Assembly: GCA_016719465.1 (NCBI GenBank)
Contig: JADJYY010000001.1
Location: 124,001 to 188,000, forward strand
Origin: Hydrogenophilales bacterium
GTDB lineage: Bacteria; Pseudomonadota; Gammaproteobacteria; Burkholderiales; Thiobacillaceae
Reading direction: 5' to 3'
DNA: 64,000 nt
Part shown: piece after piece, positions 45,581 to 55,906 of the stretch
Numbering within the stretch: the first letter of the stretch is position 1
How the letters are laid out: every line of letters starts with the position of its first letter
The notes under the pieces: generated by a model
Told to the model about the DNA's origin: nothing
The model's input: only the letters and a program-made list of their open reading frames with translations
The model's database searches: none
Position numbers and translations under genes: made by a program

Positions 45581-45597
45581 AGCAAGCCTCATGCCGG
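45581..45597 (-). promoter_or_regulatory. sigma-54 (-24/-12) promoter of the second PEP-CTERM gene
   Basis: Read on the minus strand, CCGGCATGAGGCTTGCT has GG and GC exactly 12 bases apart, with the -12 TTGCT matching consensus fully. It is upstream of the start at 45518, leaving a leader of about 50 bases. Confidence 0.7.
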
Positions 45598-45722
45598 AAT
45601 AATTTTCCTCGTATAAACAGGGTGTTGCCGCATGAAGCCGGGCACTTGCCATGGGCATGTAAAAAAAATCGACAGGTCCGCGCGCAAGCTCGCCCGGGCC
45701 TCGACCGCGGGCGACGCTCTCC

Positions 45723-46988
45723 TCAGGCCTCGCGGGCGGCTGGATTCGATGGCGTGAAAGAGGTGGCCCGGGCGGCGAAGCCCCGCAGCAAAATGACGCT
45801 GGCCATCAGGAGATAAACCATCTGCCAGTAGGCGATACCGAGAAACGCGGCCCCCACCAGATAGGCCGCCAGGGAGGCGCGCAGCATCGCGGCGTGGTTC
45901 TCCAGCCAAGTCAGGCGCAGGCGTCCACCGCGCCAGACCAGCCAGGTCAGCGCCCCCATGTTGCCCAGCAGCAAGGCGCTCCAGAGCGCGAGCCCCATGA
46001 GGCCATGCTCGGCGGCCATCTCCACATAGGCGCTATGCCAGTCGACCAGGCCTCCGGTACGTTGGGAAAGATAGATCCAGCCCTGGAACCCGCCGCCGAA
46101 CCAGGGCCGCTCGAGGGCATGGGCCCAGCCCAGCCGCCAAACGTCCAGGCGACTTTGCGCCGAGGCGTCCAGTTCGCCGCCACCCAGGGCGCCCATGCGC
46201 GCGAACCACGCCTCCGGCAGATTGACGAACATCAGCCCGATGCCCACGGCCAGCAGCGGCAAGGCCAGCCACTTTCTCCGGCTGTGCCAGACCAGCAGCA
46301 GGGCGACGACGCCCAGGCTGAGGAGGCCGCCGCGCGACCATGACGACAAGGCGGCGGCAAAGCTCAGGGCGATCATGCCCGCCAGGGCCAGACGCAAGGC
46401 GCGGGCCTGGGTTTCGCGGTACCAGAGCACCAGCAGGGGAATGGCCATGGCCGTGGCCACCGCGAATTCGTTGTTGTCGCCGTATTGGCTCCCGGGAGGG
46501 CCATAGACGCGATCCTGGAAACCCGTCATGACCGCCCAATACCCCCCCTTGAACACCACCACGGCGACCGCCAGGGCCATGGTCAGATTCAGCGCCAGCA
46601 ACCTTTCGCGGCTGTCGATCAGCAGCAGGACCAGCACGAGGGAGGGCAGCAACTTGGCCACTTCCCAGAGCTTCGGCCAGGCCGCCCACGGATTGATGGC
46701 CTGACTGGTGCTCAGGGCGAACTGCCCCCAAAGCAGCAGGATCAGGATCAGGCTCCAGTCCACCGGCAGGCGGGGCCAGGCGCGCGCTCGCCGGTAATCG
46801 CGCGCCGCCGCGACGGCGACCACCGCGAACAAGGTCAGATAGACGGGAAAGGTCTTCATGAAGCCGCTGGCATAGGCTTGCGGATGCGTGCCCGCCAGGA
46901 AGGCCAGCCCGAGCACGCCGACCCAGGGACGCCACCAGGCCAGCGCAACCAAGCCGAAGAGAATCAGCAGAATGGCGACATCCCTCAT
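45723..46988 (-). CDS. putative O-glycosylation ligase, exosortase A-associated (Wzy/WaaL-like)
   Basis: A 421-aa membrane protein with about 11 helices that matches the O-glycosylation ligase type found with exosortase A systems. Typical segments are VGVLGLAFLAGTHPQAYASG near the N-terminus, GPPGSQYGDNNEFAVATAMA in the core, and HSAYVEMAAEHGLMGLALW after the large loop. It may attach glycans to PEP-CTERM proteins or polymerise exopolysaccharide. ATG 46988 overlaps the upstream VanZ-like gene's stop by four bases, so both are translated together. Confidence 0.85.
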   Translation of the reverse strand: MRDVAILLILFGLVALAWWRPWVGVLGLAFLAGTHPQAYASGFMKTFPVYLTLFAVVAVAAARDYRRARAWPRLPVDWSLILILLLWGQFALSTSQAINPWAAWPKLWEVAKLLPSLVLVLLLIDSRERLLALNLTMALAVAVVVFKGGYWAVMTGFQDRVYGPPGSQYGDNNEFAVATAMAIPLLVLWYRETQARALRLALAGMIALSFAAALSSWSRGGLLSLGVVALLLVWHSRRKWLALPLLAVGIGLMFVNLPEAWFARMGALGGGELDASAQSRLDVWRLGWAHALERPWFGGGFQGWIYLSQRTGGLVDWHSAYVEMAAEHGLMGLALWSALLLGNMGALTWLVWRGGRLRLTWLENHAAMLRASLAAYLVGAAFLGIAYWQMVYLLMASVILLRGFAARATSFTPSNPAAREA

Positions 46989-48382
46989 GGTCTTTTCTCC
47001 CGTCCCGATGGATGCCGCCCGCCTTCGCCCCGACGCTGCCGCGGCACCGTCAGGCGCGCCCGTATCACCCGGAACAGGGCATAGCCCATGACGCCCCCCA
47101 GGCTCTCCAGGAACCAGTCGGTGGTGTCGGGATACTTGCCGGGCAGCAGCATCTGGCCCAGTTCGATGCCCAGGGCGGCGGCCGGGATGGCGAGGATCGA
47201 CGCGGCGGCGGCCCAGCTCCGCCACAGCCAGGGCAGGCCGGCCACGAACCAGGCCAGCAGGGCGCCGAGGGGGGCGAAGAACAGGACCTTCTGGAATACC
47301 GAGGTGATGGCGCGGAATTCGGTGCCGTAGTAGTAGATCTCGAAGGGCACGCGCTCCAGGAAAGCCAGGCGTTCACGGATATAGGCGCCGTCGGTGCGGA
47401 AGTCGAAGGGATACCAGAACACCAGCATCAGGACGCACACCCAGCCCAGGGCCAGGCCCAGGGGCAGCAGGCGGCCCAGGGCCGTAACCCGCGTCGCGGC
47501 GCGCGTCGCCGGGGTGTGACGGCCGAGCCGGGCGCCCAGCAGGGCGCCGGCCCCGGCGCCCAGGGCGGCGGTGAACAGGTCGGTGACGTCGCTCACCCGG
47601 GAATAGACGAACAGTTGCAGCACCTCGAGCAGCAGGGCGGCGGCGAAGCCCAGCCACCAGGCCCGCGCCGTGGTCCTGCCACCGCGGTAGCGCAACAGGA
47701 AGGCCGGCGGCAGCCAGATCAGGGCGTCGGTGACCACCTCGTAGAGGGCATGGGCCGGATCCGCCGGCAACCCGGCGAAGGGGATGAGGACCAGCTTGCC
47801 TTCGCGCCATTTGTGGAAAATCTCCACGGCGCTGATGGTCAGGTCCAGGGGCAGGAGGTTGTAGGCGAACACGAAGGCGAGATAGCCCCAGGCGAGCCGT
47901 TCGGACAGGGCCGCCGGCTCCCGCACCCGCAGCCAGGATTCGTACCAGGCCAGGAAGCGGCCGCCCACCCCCCACCAGGCGGCGATGCCGAGCAGCGCGC
48001 CCAGGCTCTCCGCGGCGATGTCGTTCTGGGAAACCGTGCGCTGGGGGAAGAACAGCTGGGTGAATTCGATGCCCAGGCTCAGGCCGACGCCGGCGGCCAG
48101 CACCAGGATCGAAGCCAGCAGGCGCACGACGACGCCGCGCCCGTGGGACAGGGCGCCGGAGAAGATGAAGGCGAGGGGGATGAACAGCAGCAGGTTGGCC
48201 ATCCAGTCGGCGCGGGAGCCGATGCCCAGGTCGAGCCAGGGGATCTGCCGGAAGGCGGCGATGGCCACCTCCGGGGACAGGGGCCGGAAATCCAGGGGCA
48301 CCAGGCTGCCGTAGACCACGAAAACCAGGTAGCCCAGGCCGGCCAGCCAGAGATGGGTTCTTGCCGTGGCCGATCGGGTCAT
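46985..48382 (-). CDS. membrane protein with three VanZ-like repeats
   Basis: A 465-aa protein with about a dozen helices carrying three copies of the VanZ-like signature (acidic residue, then Gln, loop, Asp, then small-residue helix): IEFTQLFFPQRTVSQND (about residues 105-121), LEVLQLFVYSRVSDVTD (252-268) and IELGQMLLPGKYPDTTD (406-422), each followed by a Gly-rich helix. Single-copy VanZ proteins are about 150 aa, so this looks like a triplicated fold. Start ATG 48382 is preferred over 48409, which has no ribosome site. It is coupled to the O-glycosylation ligase. Confidence 0.78.
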   Translation of the reverse strand: MTRSATARTHLWLAGLGYLVFVVYGSLVPLDFRPLSPEVAIAAFRQIPWLDLGIGSRADWMANLLLFIPLAFIFSGALSHGRGVVVRLLASILVLAAGVGLSLGIEFTQLFFPQRTVSQNDIAAESLGALLGIAAWWGVGGRFLAWYESWLRVREPAALSERLAWGYLAFVFAYNLLPLDLTISAVEIFHKWREGKLVLIPFAGLPADPAHALYEVVTDALIWLPPAFLLRYRGGRTTARAWWLGFAAALLLEVLQLFVYSRVSDVTDLFTAALGAGAGALLGARLGRHTPATRAATRVTALGRLLPLGLALGWVCVLMLVFWYPFDFRTDGAYIRERLAFLERVPFEIYYYGTEFRAITSVFQKVLFFAPLGALLAWFVAGLPWLWRSWAAAASILAIPAAALGIELGQMLLPGKYPDTTDWFLESLGGVMGYALFRVIRARLTVPRQRRGEGGRHPSGREKRP

Positions 48383-48441
48383 GGCGCGGCTCCGGCGGGG
48401 TGGTGGCATGGGGTGCCGGCTTTTGTGCGGGGAAAACCAGG

Positions 48442-48491
48442 GCGCTCCCCCTCCCACCCCCCCCCCCAGGCGGGGGAGGTTGGGAGGGGGA
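48442..48491. repeat. palindromic element upstream of the triple VanZ gene
   Basis: An outer stem CTCCCCCTCCCACC (48446-48459) pairs with GGTTGGGAGGGGG (48478-48490). One inner hairpin survives (C run against CGGGGG). The outer arm matches the copies at 33525 and 49902. Confidence 0.75.
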
Positions 48492-48512
48492 ATTCCAGAT
48501 GCATCCTGGCAC

Positions 48513-50090
48513 TCATTGCGCGTTGATTGCGCCCGACCCGCCCGCGATCGGGCGAGGACAGGGGGAAGGACCATCGGGGGCGCAGGCGCCGGGAAACGGG
48601 GTCGCGCGGGGACGGCCATCGATATCGACCTGGCTGTCGGGATGCATGGCTCCGGCCTGGGGTGGGCGGCCGGCCATTTTCGGCAAACGGGCGCGGGGCG
48701 AAAGATCCAGCCCGGCAAGCTCGGCATGGGGTTTGGCCAGGTGGCGCTCGGCGGCATCCAGGCCGCCGGTGACGTTGTCCCCCTGTTCCCCGCCGAGGAG
48801 GGGGCGGGCGGCGAACACGATGTTGCCGACCACGCGCTGGCTGAACTCGGGCGCGCCCTCCCGCTGGCGCAGGGCGACGCCTTCCCCCCGGGCCAGGACG
48901 GTGTTGTGGAATACCTCCACCTGTCGGGGAATGTCGTTGTGGGGCTGGATGCGCACGGCGGGGCCGTGGCGGTTGACGAACACGTTGTTGTAGAGGGCGA
49001 GATTGCCTTCACCCTGGAACAGGGCCTCGCCGGGGTTCTGCCAGAACAGGTTGGCGTGGATCAGGTAGCGATCCTCGCTGCCCGGCCCAGCCACGGGGAA
49101 ATGGCCCACCAGCACGTTCGGCCGGGCGTTGGTTTGCCCCCCGGGCGGCGTGGGCGTCCGGCTTTCCTTGGCGAAGACGTTGCGGCGGATGATCGTGTCA
49201 TGGCGCGCCTCGGCTTCCGGCAGGTCCGCCGGACGTGACTTCTGGTGCTTGATCTGCAGGCTATAGCCCAGGGTGTCGCTGACGTGGTTGTTCTCGATCA
49301 GCCCGGCGACGAAGGGGTCCGAGCCGTCGGAATCGCCGAAATACATGCCGGTGCCCACCCGCTCGATGCGATTGCCGCGCACCACCCAGCCGAAGGCCGG
49401 ACACTTGCTGGAAATGCCGACGCTCTGCTGGGAGGCGGCATGGTCGTGGATGTGCAGGTTTTCCAGGGTGACATGGTGGGCGTAGCGGGCGTGGCCCTCG
49501 GCCTTGACGGCGTCCACCGGCAGGTTGCGGCCATCAAGCTCGAGATGGCGCAGGATCACGTGCCGAACGTTGGCCAGGCTGACCGTGTTGGCGCCCGGGC
49601 GGGCGATGAAGCGGGCGCCCGGGCCGTCGCGGGGGCCTTCGATGACGATGGGCGCGTCGGCGCGCCCTTCCAGGTTTTGCAGGGGCAGACCGCGCCCATA
49701 GTCGCCGCCGCGAAGCAGCAGGCGATCCCCGGGCGCCAGCCGGGACAGATAGGCGCGGTAATCCTCGGGCCCGGCCTGAAAGTCGGCGGCCTGGACCGGG
49801 CAGGCCAGGCAAGCCCACAGGAAGCCGGCGAGCGGAAACGACCGCCACCCTCTCTCAAGCCTGGCGGCGGAGCCCCGATCGCGGGGCGGTTCGGGAACGT
49901 GGCGCTCCCCTCCCCGGCCCTCCCCGTAAACGGGGCGGGAGAAAGCCCCTCCCCCGCACGCGGGGGAGGTTGGGAGGGGGAGCGCGGTGCCTATCCACGC
50001 GAAAAACTCGCCGCGCCAGGGCAATGCGGCGAGGCCATCACCCGGCTCCCCGGCCATCCGTGAAGCGTAAGGCATATCCCGCCGGCTCAC
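48513..50090 (-). CDS. exported right-handed beta-helix protein with repeat-encoded N-terminal region
   Basis: A 525-aa open frame. The recognisable protein starts with a hydrophobic export segment (FPLAGFLWACLACPVQAAD), then a parallel beta-helix typical of polysaccharide lyases and epimerases (NTVSLANVRHVILRHLELDG, ENLHIHDHAASQQSVGISS, GLIENNHVSDTLGYSLQIKH). The only in-frame starts lie upstream of a palindromic element: GTG 50090, which overlaps the aroK stop (GTGA), or ATGs at 50075 and 50057. Thus about 25 to 30 element-encoded residues precede the signal. The catalytic type is unknown. Confidence 0.75.
   Translation of the reverse strand: MSRRDMPYASRMAGEPGDGLAALPWRGEFFAWIGTALPLPTSPACGGGAFSRPVYGEGRGGERHVPEPPRDRGSAARLERGWRSFPLAGFLWACLACPVQAADFQAGPEDYRAYLSRLAPGDRLLLRGGDYGRGLPLQNLEGRADAPIVIEGPRDGPGARFIARPGANTVSLANVRHVILRHLELDGRNLPVDAVKAEGHARYAHHVTLENLHIHDHAASQQSVGISSKCPAFGWVVRGNRIERVGTGMYFGDSDGSDPFVAGLIENNHVSDTLGYSLQIKHQKSRPADLPEAEARHDTIIRRNVFAKESRTPTPPGGQTNARPNVLVGHFPVAGPGSEDRYLIHANLFWQNPGEALFQGEGNLALYNNVFVNRHGPAVRIQPHNDIPRQVEVFHNTVLARGEGVALRQREGAPEFSQRVVGNIVFAARPLLGGEQGDNVTGGLDAAERHLAKPHAELAGLDLSPRARLPKMAGRPPQAGAMHPDSQVDIDGRPRATPFPGACAPDGPSPCPRPIAGGSGAINAQ
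49902..49985. repeat. three-stem palindromic element inside the beta-helix gene
   Basis: Outer arms GCGCTCCCCTCCC (49902-49914) and GGGAGGGGGAGCGC (49972-49985) enclose CCCTCCCCG/CGGGGCGGG and CCTCCCCCGC/GCGGGGGAGG hairpins. It is a full-length copy and is read through in frame by the beta-helix gene. Confidence 0.85.
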
Positions 50091-50650
50091 GGCGGCGCGG
50101 GCAGGGTGGCGCAGGGATCCCGCGCGCCCACCGAGGACAGATCCAGGCTGTTTTCCAGCCGGCGCACCAGGTGATGGGCGCTTTGCCGGCCGGATTCCAG
50201 CACCATGTCCGCCACCTGCATGTAGAGGGGATGGCGGATGGCGTAGAGCGCCTTCAGCTTGCCGAGAGGATCGTCGGTCTGCAGCAGGGGGCGGTTCTTG
50301 TCATGGCGGGTGCGCAGGTAGAGCTCCTGGGGCTGGCAGCGCAGGTAGACCACGGTGCCCCGGGCCTTGAGCCGGACCCGGTTTTCCTCCAGCAGGGTGG
50401 CGCCGCCGCCGGTGGCCAGGACGATGCCCCGCCGTTGCGAGAGTTCGTCGATCATGGCCGCCTCCCGCCGGCGGAAACCGGCCTCGCCCTCGATCTCGAA
50501 AATGGTGGGAATGGACACGCCGCAACGGGCGACGATTTCCTGGTCGGAATCGAGAAACTCCAGCCCGCGCTGCCTGGCCAGGAGCTTGCCGATGGTGGTC
50601 TTGCCGGCGCCCATGAGGCCGACCAGGAAAATATTGCAACTCGGGATCAT
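50087..50650 (-). CDS. aroK: shikimate kinase AroK
   Basis: AroK (187 aa) phosphorylates shikimate in aromatic amino-acid synthesis. Walker A is GLMGAGKTTIGK (about residues 11-22), the shikimate-binding DSDQEIV and FRRREA are present, and GGGATLLEEN marks the third substrate site. The C-terminus is about 12 residues longer than usual. It commonly precedes aroB, but here the next coupled gene is a beta-helix protein, so the locus appears rearranged. Confidence 0.95.
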   Translation of the reverse strand: MIPSCNIFLVGLMGAGKTTIGKLLARQRGLEFLDSDQEIVARCGVSIPTIFEIEGEAGFRRREAAMIDELSQRRGIVLATGGGATLLEENRVRLKARGTVVYLRCQPQELYLRTRHDKNRPLLQTDDPLGKLKALYAIRHPLYMQVADMVLESGRQSAHHLVRRLENSLDLSSVGARDPCATLPAPP

Positions 50651-50677
50651 GGCCGGATTGTAACCGGGGGAGCGGGG

Positions 50678-51121
50678 TCAGGCGGCGTGTCGCCGGGCCA
50701 GCAGCCGTTCCACGGCGTCCTTGAGTTCGCCGTCGGGGAGGGTGTTTTCCAGTTCCCGGAAGGCGCCGAGGGCGGCGGCGGGCAGGTCGTGTTTTTCCGG
50801 GCGCTCGGGCAGGGACCAGTCGGCGCGAACTTTCACCTTCACCGCGGCGACGGGCGTGTCCGCCTGGTCCAGGGCCCGGGCCACGCCCTTGGCCTGGGCC
50901 CGCACCCGGCTGGCGGCGGCGCCATTGGCGCAGAACACCAGGGCCACGTCGCCCTGGATGGCCGCCACCCGGCAGGCCTGGGCCACCGCCTTGGGCACCA
51001 CGCCGGCGAAGCGCCGCTGCAGGGCCGCCAGCCGTTCGGCCTCGGGCAGCGCGACGGCCAGGCCGCGGTCCGCCCGCAGCAATCCGCTGACGCGGACTAG
51101 GGAAGAGGGTCGAAGAGCCAT
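50678..51121 (-). CDS. dciA: DciA-family (DUF721) protein
   Basis: A 147-aa protein of the DUF721 family. In bacteria lacking DnaC, DciA helps load or operate the DnaB helicase. The core segments AACRVAAIQGDVALVFCANGA and AASRVRAQAKGVARAL lie in the family's KH-like domain. It diverges from secA, a well-known arrangement in beta- and gammaproteobacteria. Confidence 0.82.
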   Translation of the reverse strand: MALRPSSLVRVSGLLRADRGLAVALPEAERLAALQRRFAGVVPKAVAQACRVAAIQGDVALVFCANGAAASRVRAQAKGVARALDQADTPVAAVKVKVRADWSLPERPEKHDLPAAALGAFRELENTLPDGELKDAVERLLARRHAA

Positions 51122-51203
51122 CGACGGTCGGGAAGGGCTGGAACCCGGGGTATGGTAGCATTGCCCGGATATTTACAAATCCCTCCTATCTCCTTCATTT
51201 TTC

Positions 51204-53945
<2,742 letters not shown>

Positions 53946-53947
53946 GA

Positions 53948-53986
53948 CCGGGTAATAGCCGACAATTTAAGTCAGCTATTACCCGG
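53948..53986 (+). terminator. large perfect inverted repeat after secA
   Basis: CCGGGTAATAGC (53948-53959) and GCTATTACCCGG (53975-53986) pair perfectly over 12 bp, with GAC/GTC extending the stem inside and an AATTTAA loop. It begins three bases after the secA stop. There is no T tract, so Rho-independent termination is uncertain; it may stabilise the 3' end of the message. Confidence 0.6.
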
Positions 53987-53996
53987 CGCACCCACC

Positions 53997-54224
53997 ATGC
54001 CCTACTACATTTACAAGATCGGCCCCCTCAACATCCTGTCCAAGCAGGGGCAGGCCGAGAGCTTCAAGGAAGCCAAGGCGGTCGCCAACGAACTGCGCAA
54101 GCAACTCGACCCCAAAGCCGGCCAGGCCATCAAGATGATCTTCGCCGAGAACGAACTGGCCGCCGAGGACACCCTGTCCCAACCTCGCGAGCCGGACCCT
54201 TCCCTGGCCGGGGACGATTACTAA
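53997..54224 (+). CDS. small conserved hypothetical protein
   Basis: A 75-aa soluble protein, MPYYIYKIGPLNILSKQGQA followed by a helix and an acidic C-terminus. Short proteins like it occur in betaproteobacteria, but I know no function. It starts ten bases after the post-secA hairpin and 15 bases before the next gene, with which it probably forms an operon. Confidence 0.6.
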   Translation: MPYYIYKIGPLNILSKQGQAESFKEAKAVANELRKQLDPKAGQAIKMIFAENELAAEDTLSQPREPDPSLAGDDY

Positions 54225-54239
54225 ACCCTGCCCGACGCC

Positions 54240-54689
54240 ATGAGCGGCTACAACGAGGACGCTTATCGGCAAGCGCGGGAAACCGCCATCGACTTGCCCT
54301 GCCCTTTCGAGCGGGCATTGCTGTCGCGCTGCGTGGCCTGCTTCAGGGCGCGCAAGCTGTTGCTGGCGGAGCGGGAGGCCATCACCTGCTCCGAGCGGGC
54401 AGCCAACGACCATTGCAAGGCGTATCACAAGGCCCTGCACCACAACGCCCGTTTCGCCCTGCATATGGACCCCAACCAGCCCTGGCCCTTCGGCAAGGAA
54501 ATCCGCGCCCAGTGCGGCGGCGTGCTGGGACTGAAAAACGTTCTGGCCCATGGCGAGGAAGTCGAGGCCGATGTGGCGGAACTGGTCTCGGAGGGCATCG
54601 GGAAATTTGGCGCGGTGGAAGATTTTCCCTATTCGGAAATCATGCGCGCCGTGGTCCATTACGAGCCGCGCAAGCGGCGCGACAGGTAG
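54240..54689 (+). CDS. hypothetical protein with conserved-looking cysteines
   Basis: A 149-aa soluble protein with Cys at about residues 21, 31, 34, 50 and 60 (LPCPFERALLSRCVACFRAR, then ITCSERAANDHCKAY), and a sixth in AQCGGVLGL. The C-x2-C pair and the extra Cys could hold an iron-sulfur cluster or zinc, but no family is recognised. The start follows the 75-aa gene by 15 bases. Confidence 0.6.
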   Translation: MSGYNEDAYRQARETAIDLPCPFERALLSRCVACFRARKLLLAEREAITCSERAANDHCKAYHKALHHNARFALHMDPNQPWPFGKEIRAQCGGVLGLKNVLAHGEEVEADVAELVSEGIGKFGAVEDFPYSEIMRAVVHYEPRKRRDR

Positions 54690-54702
54690 CCCCCCGCGGG
54701 CT

Positions 54703-55881
54703 TCAGAGGGCGCCGCGCCGATCGCCGCGCCGGAATCCGGGCAGGTTTTCCGGAATGCCCCGGCCGAGGGCGATGGCCTTGAACAGTTCGCCCATTTCCG
54801 TCGGCTGCAACAACTTCTGGACCGCCGAGGCGGCGCGCAGGTAGTCGGGCGTCATGGGCTCCATTTCCAGCATGAGGTCGAGCAGGCCGGCATCCATGAG
54901 GAAATGGGCCTGGCTGGTATAGCCCAGCAATTCCAGCCCGGCCTCCGCGCCGGCCCGCGCCGTCGCGCTGAAATCCACATGGGCGGTGATGTCCGCGAGA
55001 CCGGGCAGGAAGAAGGGATCGTCCAGGCTGTGGTGCCGGTAATGCACGCGCAGGGTGCCCATGTGGCGCTGGGGATGGTAGTACTCGGCGCGGGGGAAAC
55101 CATAGTCGAGGAACAGCATCAACCCCTGTTCCAGGCATTCCGCCAGGCTGGCCACCAGGCCGGAGGCCGCCGGACAGATTTCGGACAGGTAGTCGCCCTC
55201 GACCGGCAAGGCCGAGGCGGTTCGCGCCAAACTCTCCGAGGCGGCCGTCCTGTCCTCCCAGGCGAAACCGCCTTCCCGCCACACCACGCCGCGCTCCATG
55301 GCCACGCCGTCGCGCCAATGCACCAGGTGAACCGGCAAGGCATCCAGCACCTCGTTGCCCAGGATCATGCCCGTGAAACCGGCGGGCAAGGCGTCCAGCC
55401 ATTCGACCCGGGCAAGGAGATGCCCCCCCCGCTCCGCGATCAGCGCCTGCTGGCGCTGGCGCAGGTCGGGACTGACTTCGAGAATCCGGTAGCGCTCCGG
55501 CAAGCCGCCCGACCGTTCCAGTTCCAGCAGGATATCCAGGGCCAGGCGTCCGCTACCGGCGCCCAGTTCCAGCATGTCGCCCCCGGTTTCCCCCAGGACC
55601 GAAGCCGCCACCCGCGCCAGGGTCCTGCCGAAGAGGGGCGTCATTTCCGGCGCGGTGATGAAATCCCCGGCGGCGCCGAGCTTGGCCGCCCCGCCCGCGT
55701 AGTAACCCAGTCCCGGCGCATACAGGGCAAGTTCCATGTAGCGGCGAAAGGCTATCCAGCCGCCGGTCCGCTCGATCTCGTCCCGGATGCGGGAGACCAG
55801 GCGCCGGCTCTGGTCCAGGGCATCCGCGTCGGGGACGGGCAAGGCGGGCGCGGCGCGCGAGGAAACGGGTAGAGGGGACAT
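54703..55881 (-). CDS. MidA/NDUFAF7-type SAM-dependent methyltransferase
   Basis: A 392-aa protein of the MidA/NDUFAF7 family, which methylates an arginine of a complex I subunit in mitochondria. FRRYMELALYAPGLGYYAGG near the N-terminus, the SAM motif LELGAGSGRLALDIL (about residues 105-119) and GNEVLDALPVHLV are diagnostic. In bacteria a role in respiratory complex I assembly is presumed. ATG 55881 gives the typical start and lies 25 bases from the divergent oxidoreductase start, so they share a control region. Confidence 0.88.
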   Translation of the reverse strand: MSPLPVSSRAAPALPVPDADALDQSRRLVSRIRDEIERTGGWIAFRRYMELALYAPGLGYYAGGAAKLGAAGDFITAPEMTPLFGRTLARVAASVLGETGGDMLELGAGSGRLALDILLELERSGGLPERYRILEVSPDLRQRQQALIAERGGHLLARVEWLDALPAGFTGMILGNEVLDALPVHLVHWRDGVAMERGVVWREGGFAWEDRTAASESLARTASALPVEGDYLSEICPAASGLVASLAECLEQGLMLFLDYGFPRAEYYHPQRHMGTLRVHYRHHSLDDPFFLPGLADITAHVDFSATARAGAEAGLELLGYTSQAHFLMDAGLLDLMLEMEPMTPDYLRAASAVQKLLQPTEMGELFKAIALGRGIPENLPGFRRGDRRGAL

Positions 55882-55906
55882 GGCGGCTGTGCTAGTTTTG
55901 CCGGGC

